Assembly: GCF_900116905.1 (NCBI RefSeq)
Contig: NZ_FPCG01000007.1
Coordinates: 114,540-178,539, forward strand
DNA from: Micrococcus terreus
GTDB lineage: Bacteria > Actinomycetota > Actinomycetes > Actinomycetales > Micrococcaceae
Direction of reading: 5' to 3'
DNA: 64,000 nucleotides
Shown here: positions 26,966 to 35,559 of the stretch, piece after piece
Numbering within the stretch: position 1 is the first letter of the stretch
How the letters are laid out: each line of letters begins with the position of its first letter
Translations under genes and position numbers: made by a program
The notes under the pieces: model-generated
What the model was told of the DNA's origin: nothing
The model's input: only the letters and a program-made list of their open reading frames with translations
Database searches by the model: none

Positions 26966-27304
26966 TCAACCCTGCTCCTCGGGGCCGAGCCGGGCCAGCA
27001 GGTCCAGCCGGACGGTGTTCCAGTGGCGCTTGGACATGTGCCACCCGGGTTCGACGAACTCCTGCGCGGCACGCAGCCGGACGGCCAGTTCCGGCTCGCA
27101 CTTGAGGTTCAGGCGGTGCCCCGAGATCAGCGCGAACATGCGGGCCGGACCCTGCGGACGGCCACGGACCTTCGCCACGGGCGTCTGCGGGTCGAAGGGC
27201 CAGTCCAACCAGGTGCCCGGCTGGTCAGAGCACCGCTGAAGGGCCCACTGGGTCCAGTCCGCCCATGCGTCCCCACCGCCTGCTCGCTGCTGATCTATGC
27301 TCAC
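26966..27304 (-). CDS. MmcQ/YjbR-family protein
   Basis: 112 residues from GTG 27304. It shows the YjbR/DUF419 pattern: PGTWLDWPFDPQTPVAKVRGR, MFALISGHRLNLKCEP, and the closing HMSKRHWNTVRLD. The fold resembles CyaY-like DNA-binding domains but the role is unknown. Divergent from the DUF1206 gene with only 26 bp between starts. Confidence 0.83.
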   Translation of the reverse strand: MSIDQQRAGGGDAWADWTQWALQRCSDQPGTWLDWPFDPQTPVAKVRGRPQGPARMFALISGHRLNLKCEPELAVRLRAAQEFVEPGWHMSKRHWNTVRLDLLARLGPEEQG

Positions 27305-27330
27305 CGTCCCCAGTCTGGCACCCTGGTCTC

Positions 27331-28188
27331 ATGCCACCCCGCCCCGCCGCAGAGCGCCCACTCCATCAGACCGTCCAGGCCGCCCAGTCCGTGGCGGATC
27401 ACCCCTGGCTGGAGCGCCTGGCACGGGTGGGGTTCGTGGCCAACGGCGTGCTGCACCTGGTGATCGGGTTCCTGGCGCTGCGCGTGGTGGCCGGCGACGA
27501 ACAGGAGCAGACCGACACCACCGGCGCCCTGGAGACCCTCTCCGGGATGCCCTGGGGGATCGTGCTGATCTGGATCTGCCTGGTCGGCTGTGTGGCCCTG
27601 GCCCTGTGGAACGCCGGACAGGTGCTGCTGCCTGCCTCCGGGTCCGGTGCCGGTTCTGACGCCGACCGTGCCGACCGATGGAAGACCCGGGGCAAGGCGG
27701 CCGGTCAGGCGATCGTGTTTACGGCACTGGCTGTGGTCTTCGGCACCTACGCGTTCGGCGGCAGCAATGACTCCGCCGAGTCCACCCGATCGCTCACCGC
27801 CACCCTGATGGCCCACCCGGCGGGCGTCGTCGTGCTCTATCTGGTGGGTGCGGGACTGCTGGTGATGGCCGGCTACTACATCTACAAGGGCACCACCCGG
27901 CGGTTCGGCACAGACCTGCGGCACTCCTCCGAGCAGAAGGTGAACACCGCGGTGACCACCCTGGGGACCGTGGGGTACATCGCCAAGGGAGCCGCACTGG
28001 CCGCACTGGGGACCCTGTTCATCCTCTCCACCGCCACCTCCGAGCCGGAGGAGTCCACGGGACTGGACGGCGCCCTGCAGGGGCTGGCCGCCCAGCCCTT
28101 CGGCGAGGTTGCCCTGGGGGCGTTGGGTGCGGGGCTGATGCTCTACGGCGTCTATCAGATGGTGCGCAGCCGTTACGACGTGATGTGA
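27331..28188 (+). CDS. DUF1206 six-helix membrane protein
   Basis: 285 residues from ATG 27331, with three repeated pairs of helices, each containing a GYxAKG-like motif (ARVGFVANGVLHLVIG, GTVGYIAKGAALAALG). This is the actinobacterial DUF1206 family, of unknown function. The frame is open upstream but crosses the divergent yjbR start. No Shine-Dalgarno is evident, so a leaderless or near-leaderless message is possible. Confidence 0.8.
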   Translation: MPPRPAAERPLHQTVQAAQSVADHPWLERLARVGFVANGVLHLVIGFLALRVVAGDEQEQTDTTGALETLSGMPWGIVLIWICLVGCVALALWNAGQVLLPASGSGAGSDADRADRWKTRGKAAGQAIVFTALAVVFGTYAFGGSNDSAESTRSLTATLMAHPAGVVVLYLVGAGLLVMAGYYIYKGTTRRFGTDLRHSSEQKVNTAVTTLGTVGYIAKGAALAALGTLFILSTATSEPEESTGLDGALQGLAAQPFGEVALGALGAGLMLYGVYQMVRSRYDVM

Positions 28189-28312
28189 GCCACGAGTTGC
28201 CTGGATGTTCGCTGGGAGTAAGTTGACCGGCGGGGCCAGCAGGACAAGACTTCTCTCAGGACACCCCACCGGCGGAGTCCACTGAGTCCCCGCCACGATA
28301 GGAGACATCACC

Positions 28313-28717
28313 ATGCGACTGATCACCCTCGGCATCGGCGCCGCTCTCGGCTACCTTCTGGGCAGCCAGGAGGGCCGCCGCAACCTCGAGAAGATGAGCA
28401 ACAACGCCAAGAACTTCTGGCAGGACCCCAAGACCCAGCAGAAGGTCCACGAGGCCACGGAGACCGTCAAGGCCAAGGCACCCGTGGTGGCCGAGCAGGT
28501 CACCACCACAGCGAAGGATGTGACCGAGAAGGTGACGGACAAGGTGAACGAGATCAAGGACAACCAGGACGCCAAGGGCCAGAAGGACGCCGCTGGCGCT
28601 GACCTGACCCAGGGCAACGTCAAGGCTGGCTCGGAGAAGATCACCGTCGGCACCGACACCGTCTCCGACCCCTCGCAGTCCCTCGAGAACGAGGGCGGCG
28701 GACCCGACCGCTACTGA
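28313..28717 (+). CDS. YtxH-like stress-associated protein
   Basis: 134 residues. A short N-terminal glycine-rich hydrophobic anchor (LITLGIGAALGYLLGSQEG) is followed by a long amphipathic Lys/Glu/Thr-rich region with LEA/YtxH-like heptads. AGGAG precedes ATG 28313 by 8 bp. Relatives are general-stress membrane-associated proteins without defined biochemistry. Confidence 0.75.
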   Translation: MRLITLGIGAALGYLLGSQEGRRNLEKMSNNAKNFWQDPKTQQKVHEATETVKAKAPVVAEQVTTTAKDVTEKVTDKVNEIKDNQDAKGQKDAAGADLTQGNVKAGSEKITVGTDTVSDPSQSLENEGGGPDRY

Positions 28718-28768
28718 GTCGCCCCGCCCCGGAGCGTCACCTCCCCCGGTGAGCTGACGCCCTGAGAG

Positions 28769-28824
28769 CACGACGACGGCACCCCAGGTTCCCTGTGCAG
28801 GGAACCTGGGGTGCCGTCGTCGTG
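28769..28824. terminator. Very long bidirectional hairpin terminator
   Basis: A perfect 27-bp stem: 28769-28795 (starts CACGACGACGGCACCCC) and 28798-28824, with only 2 unpaired bases at the tip. It sits between the convergent ytxH-like gene and the NtaA/DmoA-type monooxygenase. The foot ACGACGAC/GTCGTCGT repeats the pattern of the other strong terminators here, and no T-tract follows. Confidence 0.88.
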
Positions 28825-28897
28825 GGGTGGGGCCGGTGGCGCGGGCTGAGGCTGGCGGGCCAGGCTGGGCCGGCCAGCCTGTCAGCCGACCAGCCCG

Positions 28898-30319
28898 TCA
28901 GCCGACCAGCTGGCGGTTCCGCAGGGCGAACCGAGAGCCGTAGTGGTTCTCCGGCAGGTGGTCACCCTTGCCGAAGAGCTTGTTGCGCATGGTGCCCTCG
29001 CGGTACTCGGTCTTGTAGCGGCCGAGCTTCTGCAGCTCCGGCACCACGTACTCCACGATGTCCTCAAAGGTGCCCGGGGTGATGTGGTAGGCCAGGTTGA
29101 AGCCGTCGATGTCGGTCTCGTCCTGGATCTCGGCCAGGCGGCGAGCCACAGTTTCACCGGAGCCGATGATCACCGGGCCGAAGCCGCCCACACCGCACCA
29201 CTCGGCGATGCGGCGCACGGTCCAGGGGTTCTCGTCGTCGCCGGATGCCTTCTTGAAGGTCTCGATGGTCGACTGGATCGCGTTGGACTCCACGTCGCCC
29301 AGCGGCTCATCCAGGTCGAACTGAGACAGGTCGATGCCCATCCAGCCGCTCATCAGCACCAGGCCGCCCTCGACGTCGGTGTAGCTGGCCAGCTCTTCGT
29401 ACTTGGCCTGCGCCTCCTCGTCGGTGGCACCGGTGACGATGGTCTGCATGGACATGATCCGGATGTCGTACGGGTCGCGACCTGCCTCCACCGCAGCCTG
29501 GCGCAGCTTGGTGGTGGTGGCCTTGATCAGGTCCGGGGTCGGCGGGTTGATGAACACGGCCTCAGCGTGCTTGCCGGCGAAGGCGCGGCCACGGGTGGAG
29601 GCACCGGCCTGGTAGATCACCGGGGTGCGCTGCTTGCTGGGCTCGGTGAAGGCAATGCCGGGGGTCTTGAAGTACTTGCCCTCGTGCTCGATGCGGTGGA
29701 CCTTGGTCGGGTCGATGAAGACACCGTTCTCACGGTCCTCGACGACGGCGTCGTCCTCCCAGGAGCCCTCGAGCAGCTTATAGACCACATCGAGGTACTC
29801 GTCGGCGTGGTTGTAGCGCTCGTCGTGCTCCATCTGGTCGTCGTGACCGAAGTTGCGGGCTGCCGAGGGCAGGTAGCCGGTCACCACGTTCCAGCCCACG
29901 CGGCCCTCGGTGAGGTGGTCCAGCGTGGCCAGACGGCGGGCGAAGGAGTAAGGGTGCTCGTAGGCGGTTCCGGCGGTGACGCCGAAGGTGAGGTTCTCGG
30001 TGACGGCGGCCATCGGTGGCACCACGAGGATCGGGTCATTGGTGGGCACCTGGGTGCCGGCCTTCAGAGTCGCCTCGTCCGAGTTGCCGTAGACGTCATA
30101 GGGACCGAGCACGTCGGCGATGAACAGTCCATCGAATAGGCCACGCTCCAGGGTCTGGGCCAGGTTGGTCCAGTAGCCCAGGGTGTTGTAGGTGCGCGAC
30201 TTGTCCTCCGGGTGACGCCACAGACCCGGTGACTGGTGGGCCACGCAGTTCATGTCGAAGGCGTTGAAGAGGATCTCCCGCTGACCGGAGGCGGTGGTGG
30301 GGAAAGTGGATTCAGACAC
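28898..30319 (-). CDS. NtaA/SnaA/DszA/DmoA-family FMN-dependent monooxygenase
   Basis: 473 residues from GTG 30319; AAGGAG lies 7 bp upstream. It is a luciferase-like TIM-barrel monooxygenase using FMNH2 from a separate reductase. It shows LFDGLFIADVLG, HLTEGRVGWNVVTGY, HADEYLDVVYKLLEGSWEDDAVV and YQAGASTRGRAFAGKHAEAVF. Relatives cleave C-S or C-N bonds (dimethyl sulfide, dibenzothiophene sulfone, nitrilotriacetate). The SAM riboswitch directly before the start points to sulfur scavenging, perhaps a thioether. Exact substrate unknown. Confidence 0.88.
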   Translation of the reverse strand: MSESTFPTTASGQREILFNAFDMNCVAHQSPGLWRHPEDKSRTYNTLGYWTNLAQTLERGLFDGLFIADVLGPYDVYGNSDEATLKAGTQVPTNDPILVVPPMAAVTENLTFGVTAGTAYEHPYSFARRLATLDHLTEGRVGWNVVTGYLPSAARNFGHDDQMEHDERYNHADEYLDVVYKLLEGSWEDDAVVEDRENGVFIDPTKVHRIEHEGKYFKTPGIAFTEPSKQRTPVIYQAGASTRGRAFAGKHAEAVFINPPTPDLIKATTTKLRQAAVEAGRDPYDIRIMSMQTIVTGATDEEAQAKYEELASYTDVEGGLVLMSGWMGIDLSQFDLDEPLGDVESNAIQSTIETFKKASGDDENPWTVRRIAEWCGVGGFGPVIIGSGETVARRLAEIQDETDIDGFNLAYHITPGTFEDIVEYVVPELQKLGRYKTEYREGTMRNKLFGKGDHLPENHYGSRFALRNRQLVG

Positions 30320-30332
30320 GATGATGCTCCTT

Positions 30333-30418
30333 CCATCGGTCCTGGCGGTAGCACCGATCCGTCTGTGCGGGGGTTGCTGCGGCGTCGTCGATCCAGGTCT
30401 CTCGGCCGCTCTTGATGG
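30333..30418 (-). promoter_or_regulatory. SAM riboswitch controlling the first monooxygenase gene
   Basis: The minus strand reads CCATC (P1) ... GAGCGGC ... GACGCCGCAGCAACC ... GGTGCTACC ... GCCAGG ... GATGG (P1). These are the conserved SAM-I/SAM-IV-clan elements. The core lacks a P4 hairpin, as in actinobacterial SAM-I/IV variants. CCTGG in the P2 loop can pair with CCAGG near the 3' end as a pseudoknot. AAGGAG starts directly after P1, so SAM binding would hide the ribosome site. Confidence 0.85.
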
Positions 30419-30500
30419 GTACGTGGTTCATTCGAGCACACCGCGGGCACCGGGTCGAACCAAGTGTCGTCCCATGACAGGTGCCTCAGGTGAACTCCCT

Positions 30501-31970
30501 TCATGAGCCGACGGGAAGTGGTTCCACTTCAGTCTGCTCCCGGGGGCGTTCAGTGGCTGCTGCGGAGTACTCAACGAACGCGCCGCGGTATGTTGCTCCG
30601 GGGTGGCCCTCGGGCAAACGGTCGCCTTGTCCGGTGAGCTTCTGGCGCAGTGTGCCCGGCGCGTACTCGACTTGCGCAAGCCCCCGGCGTCTCAGTTCGG
30701 GCAGTAGCCCCTGGATGATGTCGGTATATGTGCCGGGCAGAGTGGAATTGATGATGTTGATGCCATCGATGCCTGCGTCTTGCCACTGTTCCAAGACATC
30801 GGCGATCTGCTCGGGTGTTCCGGCCAGTCGGTTGTTGATGGACCGGTAGCGCACGAAGTCCTCCAGTGTGGGGTCCTCGGTATTCGCCGCACGGCGGACA
30901 GCCGCCAAGTGTCCTTGGCCGCCCTCGGTGGTGAGGTCCTTCATTTTGGTGTCCAAGGGGAGCCCGCCGAAGTCCACTCCGAGGTTTCCTCCTATGTGGC
31001 TCAACAGGGAGTCCATGTCCAGAGTCTGCTCCAGGTCATCACTCTTGCGCTGCACTTCTGCCTCCGTGGACCCCACGATGATGTGGAAGCCTTGGAGGAA
31101 CTTGATGCTGTCGCGCGCGCGGCCTAAGGATTCGGCACGGTCCCGCACCTTGGCGGTGTACTCGGCCGCATGGGAAGGATCCACCAGCGCCGTGAACGTG
31201 GCTTCGGCGTGTGTGGCACAGAACTCCTGGCCTCGCGGGGAGGCTCCAGCCTGAAACAGTAGAGGGGTCCGCTGCGGGGAAGGGCTGGACAGGTGCGGCC
31301 CTTCGACAGAGTAGCGAACACCCTGGTGGTGGATCTTGGCAACCCGCTCTGGGTCGGAGAAGACACTTCCGGCCTTGTCCTGCAGCAGTGCCCCGTCGTC
31401 CCAGGATCCTTCCCAGAGCTTGTAGACCACGTCCATGTATTCATCAGCCCAGGCGTAGCGGTCATCGTGCTTCTCCAGACCAGCTGCACCGAAGTTCCGA
31501 TGGGAGTTTTCCAGGGCCGACGTCACAATGTTCCATCCCACCCGGCCGCCGGAAAGATGGTCCAAGGTCGACATCTGACGGGCGAACTGGAAGGGGTGGG
31601 ACTGGATGATCGAGCTGGTGGCGGCCAGGCCGATGTTCTCCGTCGTCGCCGCCAGCGCAGAGAGCAGCACGACCGGGTCGTTCGAGGGAATCTGCAGTCC
31701 ATGGCGCAGGTGCTCAGCCCATCCGCCGTCGTGATTCCCATAGAGGCCGACGACGTCGGCGAAGAACATTGCGTCAAACTTGGCGTCTTCAAGTTCCCGC
31801 GCCAGCTCCTGCCACATGCTCAGCTCATTGAATCGGTGCTGTTGGGCTTCCGGGCGTCGCCACTGGCCGCCCTGGATGTGGCTGCCAGTATTCATGAGGA
31901 AAGCGTTGATGATCAGTCGCGGGCGAGTCCCCTGTGCACCGCCTGTGGCGGTAGTGGAGTGGTTCGTCAT
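30501..31970 (-). CDS. Second NtaA/DmoA-family FMN-dependent monooxygenase
   Basis: 489 residues. It has the same fold as the gene at 28898: FDAMFFADVVGLYGNH, HLSGGRVGWNIVTSALENS, WADEYMDVVYKLWEGSWDDGAL, FQAGASPRGQEFCATHAEATF. Identity to the other copy is moderate, so these are paralogues with probably different substrates. AGGAGG precedes the ATG. It is 13 bp downstream of the ABC ATPase gene and therefore the last gene of the riboswitch-controlled importer operon. The import substrate is presumably its substrate. Reductase partner not in the window. Confidence 0.88.
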   Translation of the reverse strand: MTNHSTTATGGAQGTRPRLIINAFLMNTGSHIQGGQWRRPEAQQHRFNELSMWQELARELEDAKFDAMFFADVVGLYGNHDGGWAEHLRHGLQIPSNDPVVLLSALAATTENIGLAATSSIIQSHPFQFARQMSTLDHLSGGRVGWNIVTSALENSHRNFGAAGLEKHDDRYAWADEYMDVVYKLWEGSWDDGALLQDKAGSVFSDPERVAKIHHQGVRYSVEGPHLSSPSPQRTPLLFQAGASPRGQEFCATHAEATFTALVDPSHAAEYTAKVRDRAESLGRARDSIKFLQGFHIIVGSTEAEVQRKSDDLEQTLDMDSLLSHIGGNLGVDFGGLPLDTKMKDLTTEGGQGHLAAVRRAANTEDPTLEDFVRYRSINNRLAGTPEQIADVLEQWQDAGIDGINIINSTLPGTYTDIIQGLLPELRRRGLAQVEYAPGTLRQKLTGQGDRLPEGHPGATYRGAFVEYSAAATERPREQTEVEPLPVGS

Positions 31971-31983
31971 GAGCTGTGTCCTC

Positions 31984-33681
31984 CTAGTGGACCGGGGTGA
32001 GCTCGCGCAGCAGGTTCCCGGGGTTCGCTGCTAGCAGCGCCTGGGTGTGGTGCTCGCGAGGAGAGTCAAAGATCTCGCGCACGGTTCCGCTCTCCACAAG
32101 GCGGCCGGCCTGCATGACACCGACGCGGTCGGAGATCTGCTCCACGATGTGCAGGTCGTGGGAGATGAAGATGTACGTCAAGCCCAAATCACGCTGCAGC
32201 GCATCAAGTAGGTCCAGGACCTGCGCTTGGGTGAGTACGTCCAGAGCCGAGAGCGCTTCATCCAACACGATGGTGCGGGCACCCAGAACCAGGGCTCGAG
32301 CGATTGCGACGCGTTGACGCTGCCCTCCGGAGAGTTCAGCCGGCCGAGCGGCTGCCACCCGAGGAGGCAGGTTGACCTGCTCCAGGAGTTCGGCGACCTT
32401 CGCCTTGCGTTCGGCGCGGGTGCCGATCCGATGGTTGTCCAGGGGTTCGGAGACGATCTTCTCGATGCTCATCCGAGGGTCGAGCGCAGAATCGGGGTTC
32501 TGGTAGACCAACTGCAGGTCTTTCCAGAGGTCACGCCGCTGCCGACCTGTCAGGTCGCTGACGTCCTGACCGTGGACGTGCACGGTTCCCACGTCCTGGT
32601 GCAGCAGTCGCAAGATCAGTCGTGCCGTGGTGGACTTGCCCGAGCCGGACTCTCCCACCAAGGAGAAAGTCGTTCCCGCGGGCACCGAGAAGGACACATC
32701 GTCGACGGCGCGCCGTGCCGCCTCGCCCGTGCCGAAGACCTTGGTCAGTCCGTGGACTTCCACAGCGGGCAACAGCTGAGCCTCCAGATCCGGCACCGGA
32801 TCCTTGATCCCGGCGGCGGCCAGAGCGCGCTCCAGGAGATCATCGGCCGGTGTGCGCTGCCCTGCAGCATCAACGAGCAGCTTGGTGTACTCATGCTGCG
32901 GGTCGGTCGCGATGGCCCGGACATCACGGTCCTCCACAATGCGACCGTTTTGCAACACCACAATTCGGCTGGCATGGTCCGTGGCCAGCGCCAGATCATG
33001 AGTCACGAACAGCACCGCTGTCCCGGTCTGTTTGGCCAACCGGTCAAAGACCTCCAGCACACGCTTCTGCACGGTGACGTCGAGGGCCGAGGTCGGCTCA
33101 TCGGCAATCAGCAGATCGGGCTTGAGCGCGAAGGCCATGGCGATCAGCACACGCTGCTTCAGTCCGCCCGACAGCTCGTGGGGGAACTGACGCAGGCGCT
33201 GCTCAGGACGGTCGACGCCCACCAAGTCCAGCAGGCGTGCAGCTTCGGCAAGCTGGGATTCCTTGGATCGCAGCTCCTTCTGCGGGTGAATGCGAAACAC
33301 CTCGGTGAGTTGATATCCGATGGTGCGGACCGGGTCGAGCGAGGCCCCAGGGTCCTGAGGCACCAACCCGATCCTGGTTCCCCGGACCCTGCGGAACTCC
33401 GCAGTGGAGGCGTTCACCAGGTCTTGACCGTCGAAGGTCAGAGTGCCGCCGGTGACACGACCGCTACCCGAGAGCAGCCCAATGATGGCCTTGGTCAGGG
33501 TGGACTTTCCGGACCCAGACTCGCCGACCAAGGCGACGACCTCGCCGGGGCGGATCGTTAGGTCGACTCCGTCCAGGGCGGGCGAGCTGTCCCCGTAGGT
33601 GACCTGAAGGTCCTGGATATCGACAAGAACTGGGGCGGAATCCGCCGTCGTGTGTGCGGGACTGTGTGTGTGAATGGTCAT
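31984..33681 (-). CDS. Fused dipeptide/nickel-type ABC transporter ATPase (DppD-DppF)
   Basis: 565 residues with two complete ATPase domains in tandem. First: Walker [10 protein letters not shown], signature [12 protein letters not shown], Walker [13 protein letters not shown]. Second (from about residue 300): [32 protein letters not shown]. Each ends with the oligopeptide-transport C-terminal stretch. It powers the two permeases encoded upstream; the fusion replaces separate DppD and DppF. Confidence 0.92.
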   Translation of the reverse strand: MTIHTHSPAHTTADSAPVLVDIQDLQVTYGDSSPALDGVDLTIRPGEVVALVGESGSGKSTLTKAIIGLLSGSGRVTGGTLTFDGQDLVNASTAEFRRVRGTRIGLVPQDPGASLDPVRTIGYQLTEVFRIHPQKELRSKESQLAEAARLLDLVGVDRPEQRLRQFPHELSGGLKQRVLIAMAFALKPDLLIADEPTSALDVTVQKRVLEVFDRLAKQTGTAVLFVTHDLALATDHASRIVVLQNGRIVEDRDVRAIATDPQHEYTKLLVDAAGQRTPADDLLERALAAAGIKDPVPDLEAQLLPAVEVHGLTKVFGTGEAARRAVDDVSFSVPAGTTFSLVGESGSGKSTTARLILRLLHQDVGTVHVHGQDVSDLTGRQRRDLWKDLQLVYQNPDSALDPRMSIEKIVSEPLDNHRIGTRAERKAKVAELLEQVNLPPRVAAARPAELSGGQRQRVAIARALVLGARTIVLDEALSALDVLTQAQVLDLLDALQRDLGLTYIFISHDLHIVEQISDRVGVMQAGRLVESGTVREIFDSPREHHTQALLAANPGNLLRELTPVH

Positions 33682-33690
33682 GAGAGTCTC

Positions 33691-34602
33691 CTAGAACCGC
33701 AGCTGCTTCTGTACGCATCGTCCGAAGATGCCCAGCAGGACGACGGTGAGGACAATGACAAGACCGGGCAGTGTGGTCATCCACCAGGCGGCACCCAAGT
33801 ATTGGCGCCCCTCGGCGATGATCAGTCCCCATTCCGGGGTGGGTGGCGGGGCGCCGAAGCCCAGGAATCCGAGGCTGGAGATCGCCAGGATGGCGACGCC
33901 GAAGTCGACGACCAGCAGGGACAGGATCTGCCCGGCCGCGTTCGGCACAACATGTCGACGCGCCACAGACCAGGCGTTGCCGCCGTTGAGGTGTGCCGCT
34001 TCGACGTAGTCCAAGGCACGGATGCGCATGACCTCGGTGCGGGTCAGCCGGGCAAAGGTCGCGATCGACCCGATACCGACGCCGATGCCCAAGGAGATCG
34101 GTCCAGGCTCGCTGGCGGTGACGATGATCAGCGCGATGAGGAAGGACGGGATGGCCAACAGCACGTCGATCAGGCGCATGATGACCGGGTCCACCCAGCG
34201 GCCCAGCGTTGCCGAGGCCAATCCGAGCGCACTGCCGACCACGAGCCCGACCAAGACAGCCAACCCGGCGGTCAGGAAGGTCTGCGAGGTCCCGTAGACC
34301 ACACGAGCGAAGACATCTCGGCCTAGGTGGTCGGTGCCAAACCAATGCTCACCCGAGGGGCCCTGCATCACCTGCGTGGCAATGCCGTTCAACGGATCCT
34401 GCGAGGTGAAGACCCCCGGAAAGAACGCAAAGCCCAGAATCAGCAGCAGCGGCAGACCGGACAACAGCAGTGCCCAGTCCACGCGGCGCCGACGGCGAGC
34501 GCGGGCCGGTTCCAGATCGTTGGCATCATGGGGTCCAGCAGCGGGCCCAGCGGTTGGGCCGGGCTGGTGAGCGACCACATCTTCTACGATTCCCAGTGCC
34601 AT
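33691..34602 (-). CDS. Dipeptide-type ABC transporter permease (DppC-like)
   Basis: 303 residues with the OppC/DppC features HWFGTDHLGRDVFARVVYGT near the N-terminus and the EAA loop DYVEAAHLNGGNAWSVARRHVVPNA, and about six helices. ATG 34602 overlaps the stop of the DppB-like gene (TAATG). Confidence 0.92.
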   Translation of the reverse strand: MALGIVEDVVAHQPGPTAGPAAGPHDANDLEPARARRRRRVDWALLLSGLPLLLILGFAFFPGVFTSQDPLNGIATQVMQGPSGEHWFGTDHLGRDVFARVVYGTSQTFLTAGLAVLVGLVVGSALGLASATLGRWVDPVIMRLIDVLLAIPSFLIALIIVTASEPGPISLGIGVGIGSIATFARLTRTEVMRIRALDYVEAAHLNGGNAWSVARRHVVPNAAGQILSLLVVDFGVAILAISSLGFLGFGAPPPTPEWGLIIAEGRQYLGAAWWMTTLPGLVIVLTVVLLGIFGRCVQKQLRF

Positions 34603-35555
34603 TACCGTGTCCTTCCCGCAGCAGCCGGATGAGCCTTCAAGACCCGGGGGTCCAGCAGCGGGTGCAGCAGATCGACAATGAGGTTGAAGACCACGAACGC
34701 TGTGGCCGTGATCAGGACCAGCCCTTGGACCAGGGGGATGTCCTGGGCGGTGACGCCCTGGAGGACGATCTGGCCCAGCCCGGAGCGGGAGAACACCGTC
34801 TCGGTAATGACCGATCCGGCCAGCAGCGCACCGACGGCCATCGCCATGACGGTGAAGGCTGGCGCGACCGAGTTCTTGAGGATGTGCGCGAAGAAGATCC
34901 GCGTTTCTGAGGCACCCTTGGCTCGCAGCACGTCGACGAAGGGCTGGGCGTAGGTCTGCTCGATCGCCTTGAACAGCACCTGCGCGATCGGTGCGGAGAC
35001 GTAAGCACCCAACAGCACCACCGGAACCGTCAGCGAGAGGAACGATCCATCAGGGAATATCGACATCACGCCCAGCTGGAACGAGAGGACCTGCAACGCG
35101 ATCAGACCGACCCAGAACACCGGGACCGAGGAGAACAACGGCGGCAAAGCCTCCAGCACGGCACGCACCCAGCGCACCTTCACCAAGCTCGCCACACTCA
35201 CCAAGACAAAGGAGAGGACGACGGCGAAGACGAACGCCCAGCCCGCCAATTCCAGGGTGGAACCGATGACGCCGCCAATGCGTTCGACCACCGTTTGCCC
35301 GGCGCTCAAGGCATAGCCGAAGTCACCGACGAACAGTCCGGCCAGTTGACCGAGGTACTGCACGATCAGTGGCTGGTCGTAGCCGTACTGCGCTTGCATC
35401 GCGGCCACCACCGCCGGATCCGGGGCAGCGTCAGCTGAGAGGAAAATCGTCACCGGGTCGCTGGGCAGCAGCTGCACCGACAGGAACACGACGGTGTAGG
35501 CCAACCAGATCACGATCAGCGCCTGGCCGACACGACCGAGGGCATACCGTGCCAT
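34602..35555 (-). CDS. Dipeptide-type ABC transporter permease (DppB-like)
   Basis: 317 residues from ATG 35555 (MARYALGRVGQ), preceded by AAGGAGAG. It has the DppB N-terminal segment FLSVQLLPSDPVTIFLS, the large periplasmic loop, and the EAA loop FVDVLRAKGASETRIFFAHILKNS. The frame is open further upstream but inside the binding-protein gene. Starts 4 bp after that gene's stop. Confidence 0.92.
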   Translation of the reverse strand: MARYALGRVGQALIVIWLAYTVVFLSVQLLPSDPVTIFLSADAAPDPAVVAAMQAQYGYDQPLIVQYLGQLAGLFVGDFGYALSAGQTVVERIGGVIGSTLELAGWAFVFAVVLSFVLVSVASLVKVRWVRAVLEALPPLFSSVPVFWVGLIALQVLSFQLGVMSIFPDGSFLSLTVPVVLLGAYVSAPIAQVLFKAIEQTYAQPFVDVLRAKGASETRIFFAHILKNSVAPAFTVMAMAVGALLAGSVITETVFSRSGLGQIVLQGVTAQDIPLVQGLVLITATAFVVFNLIVDLLHPLLDPRVLKAHPAAAGRTR

Positions 35556-35559
35556 CTGC

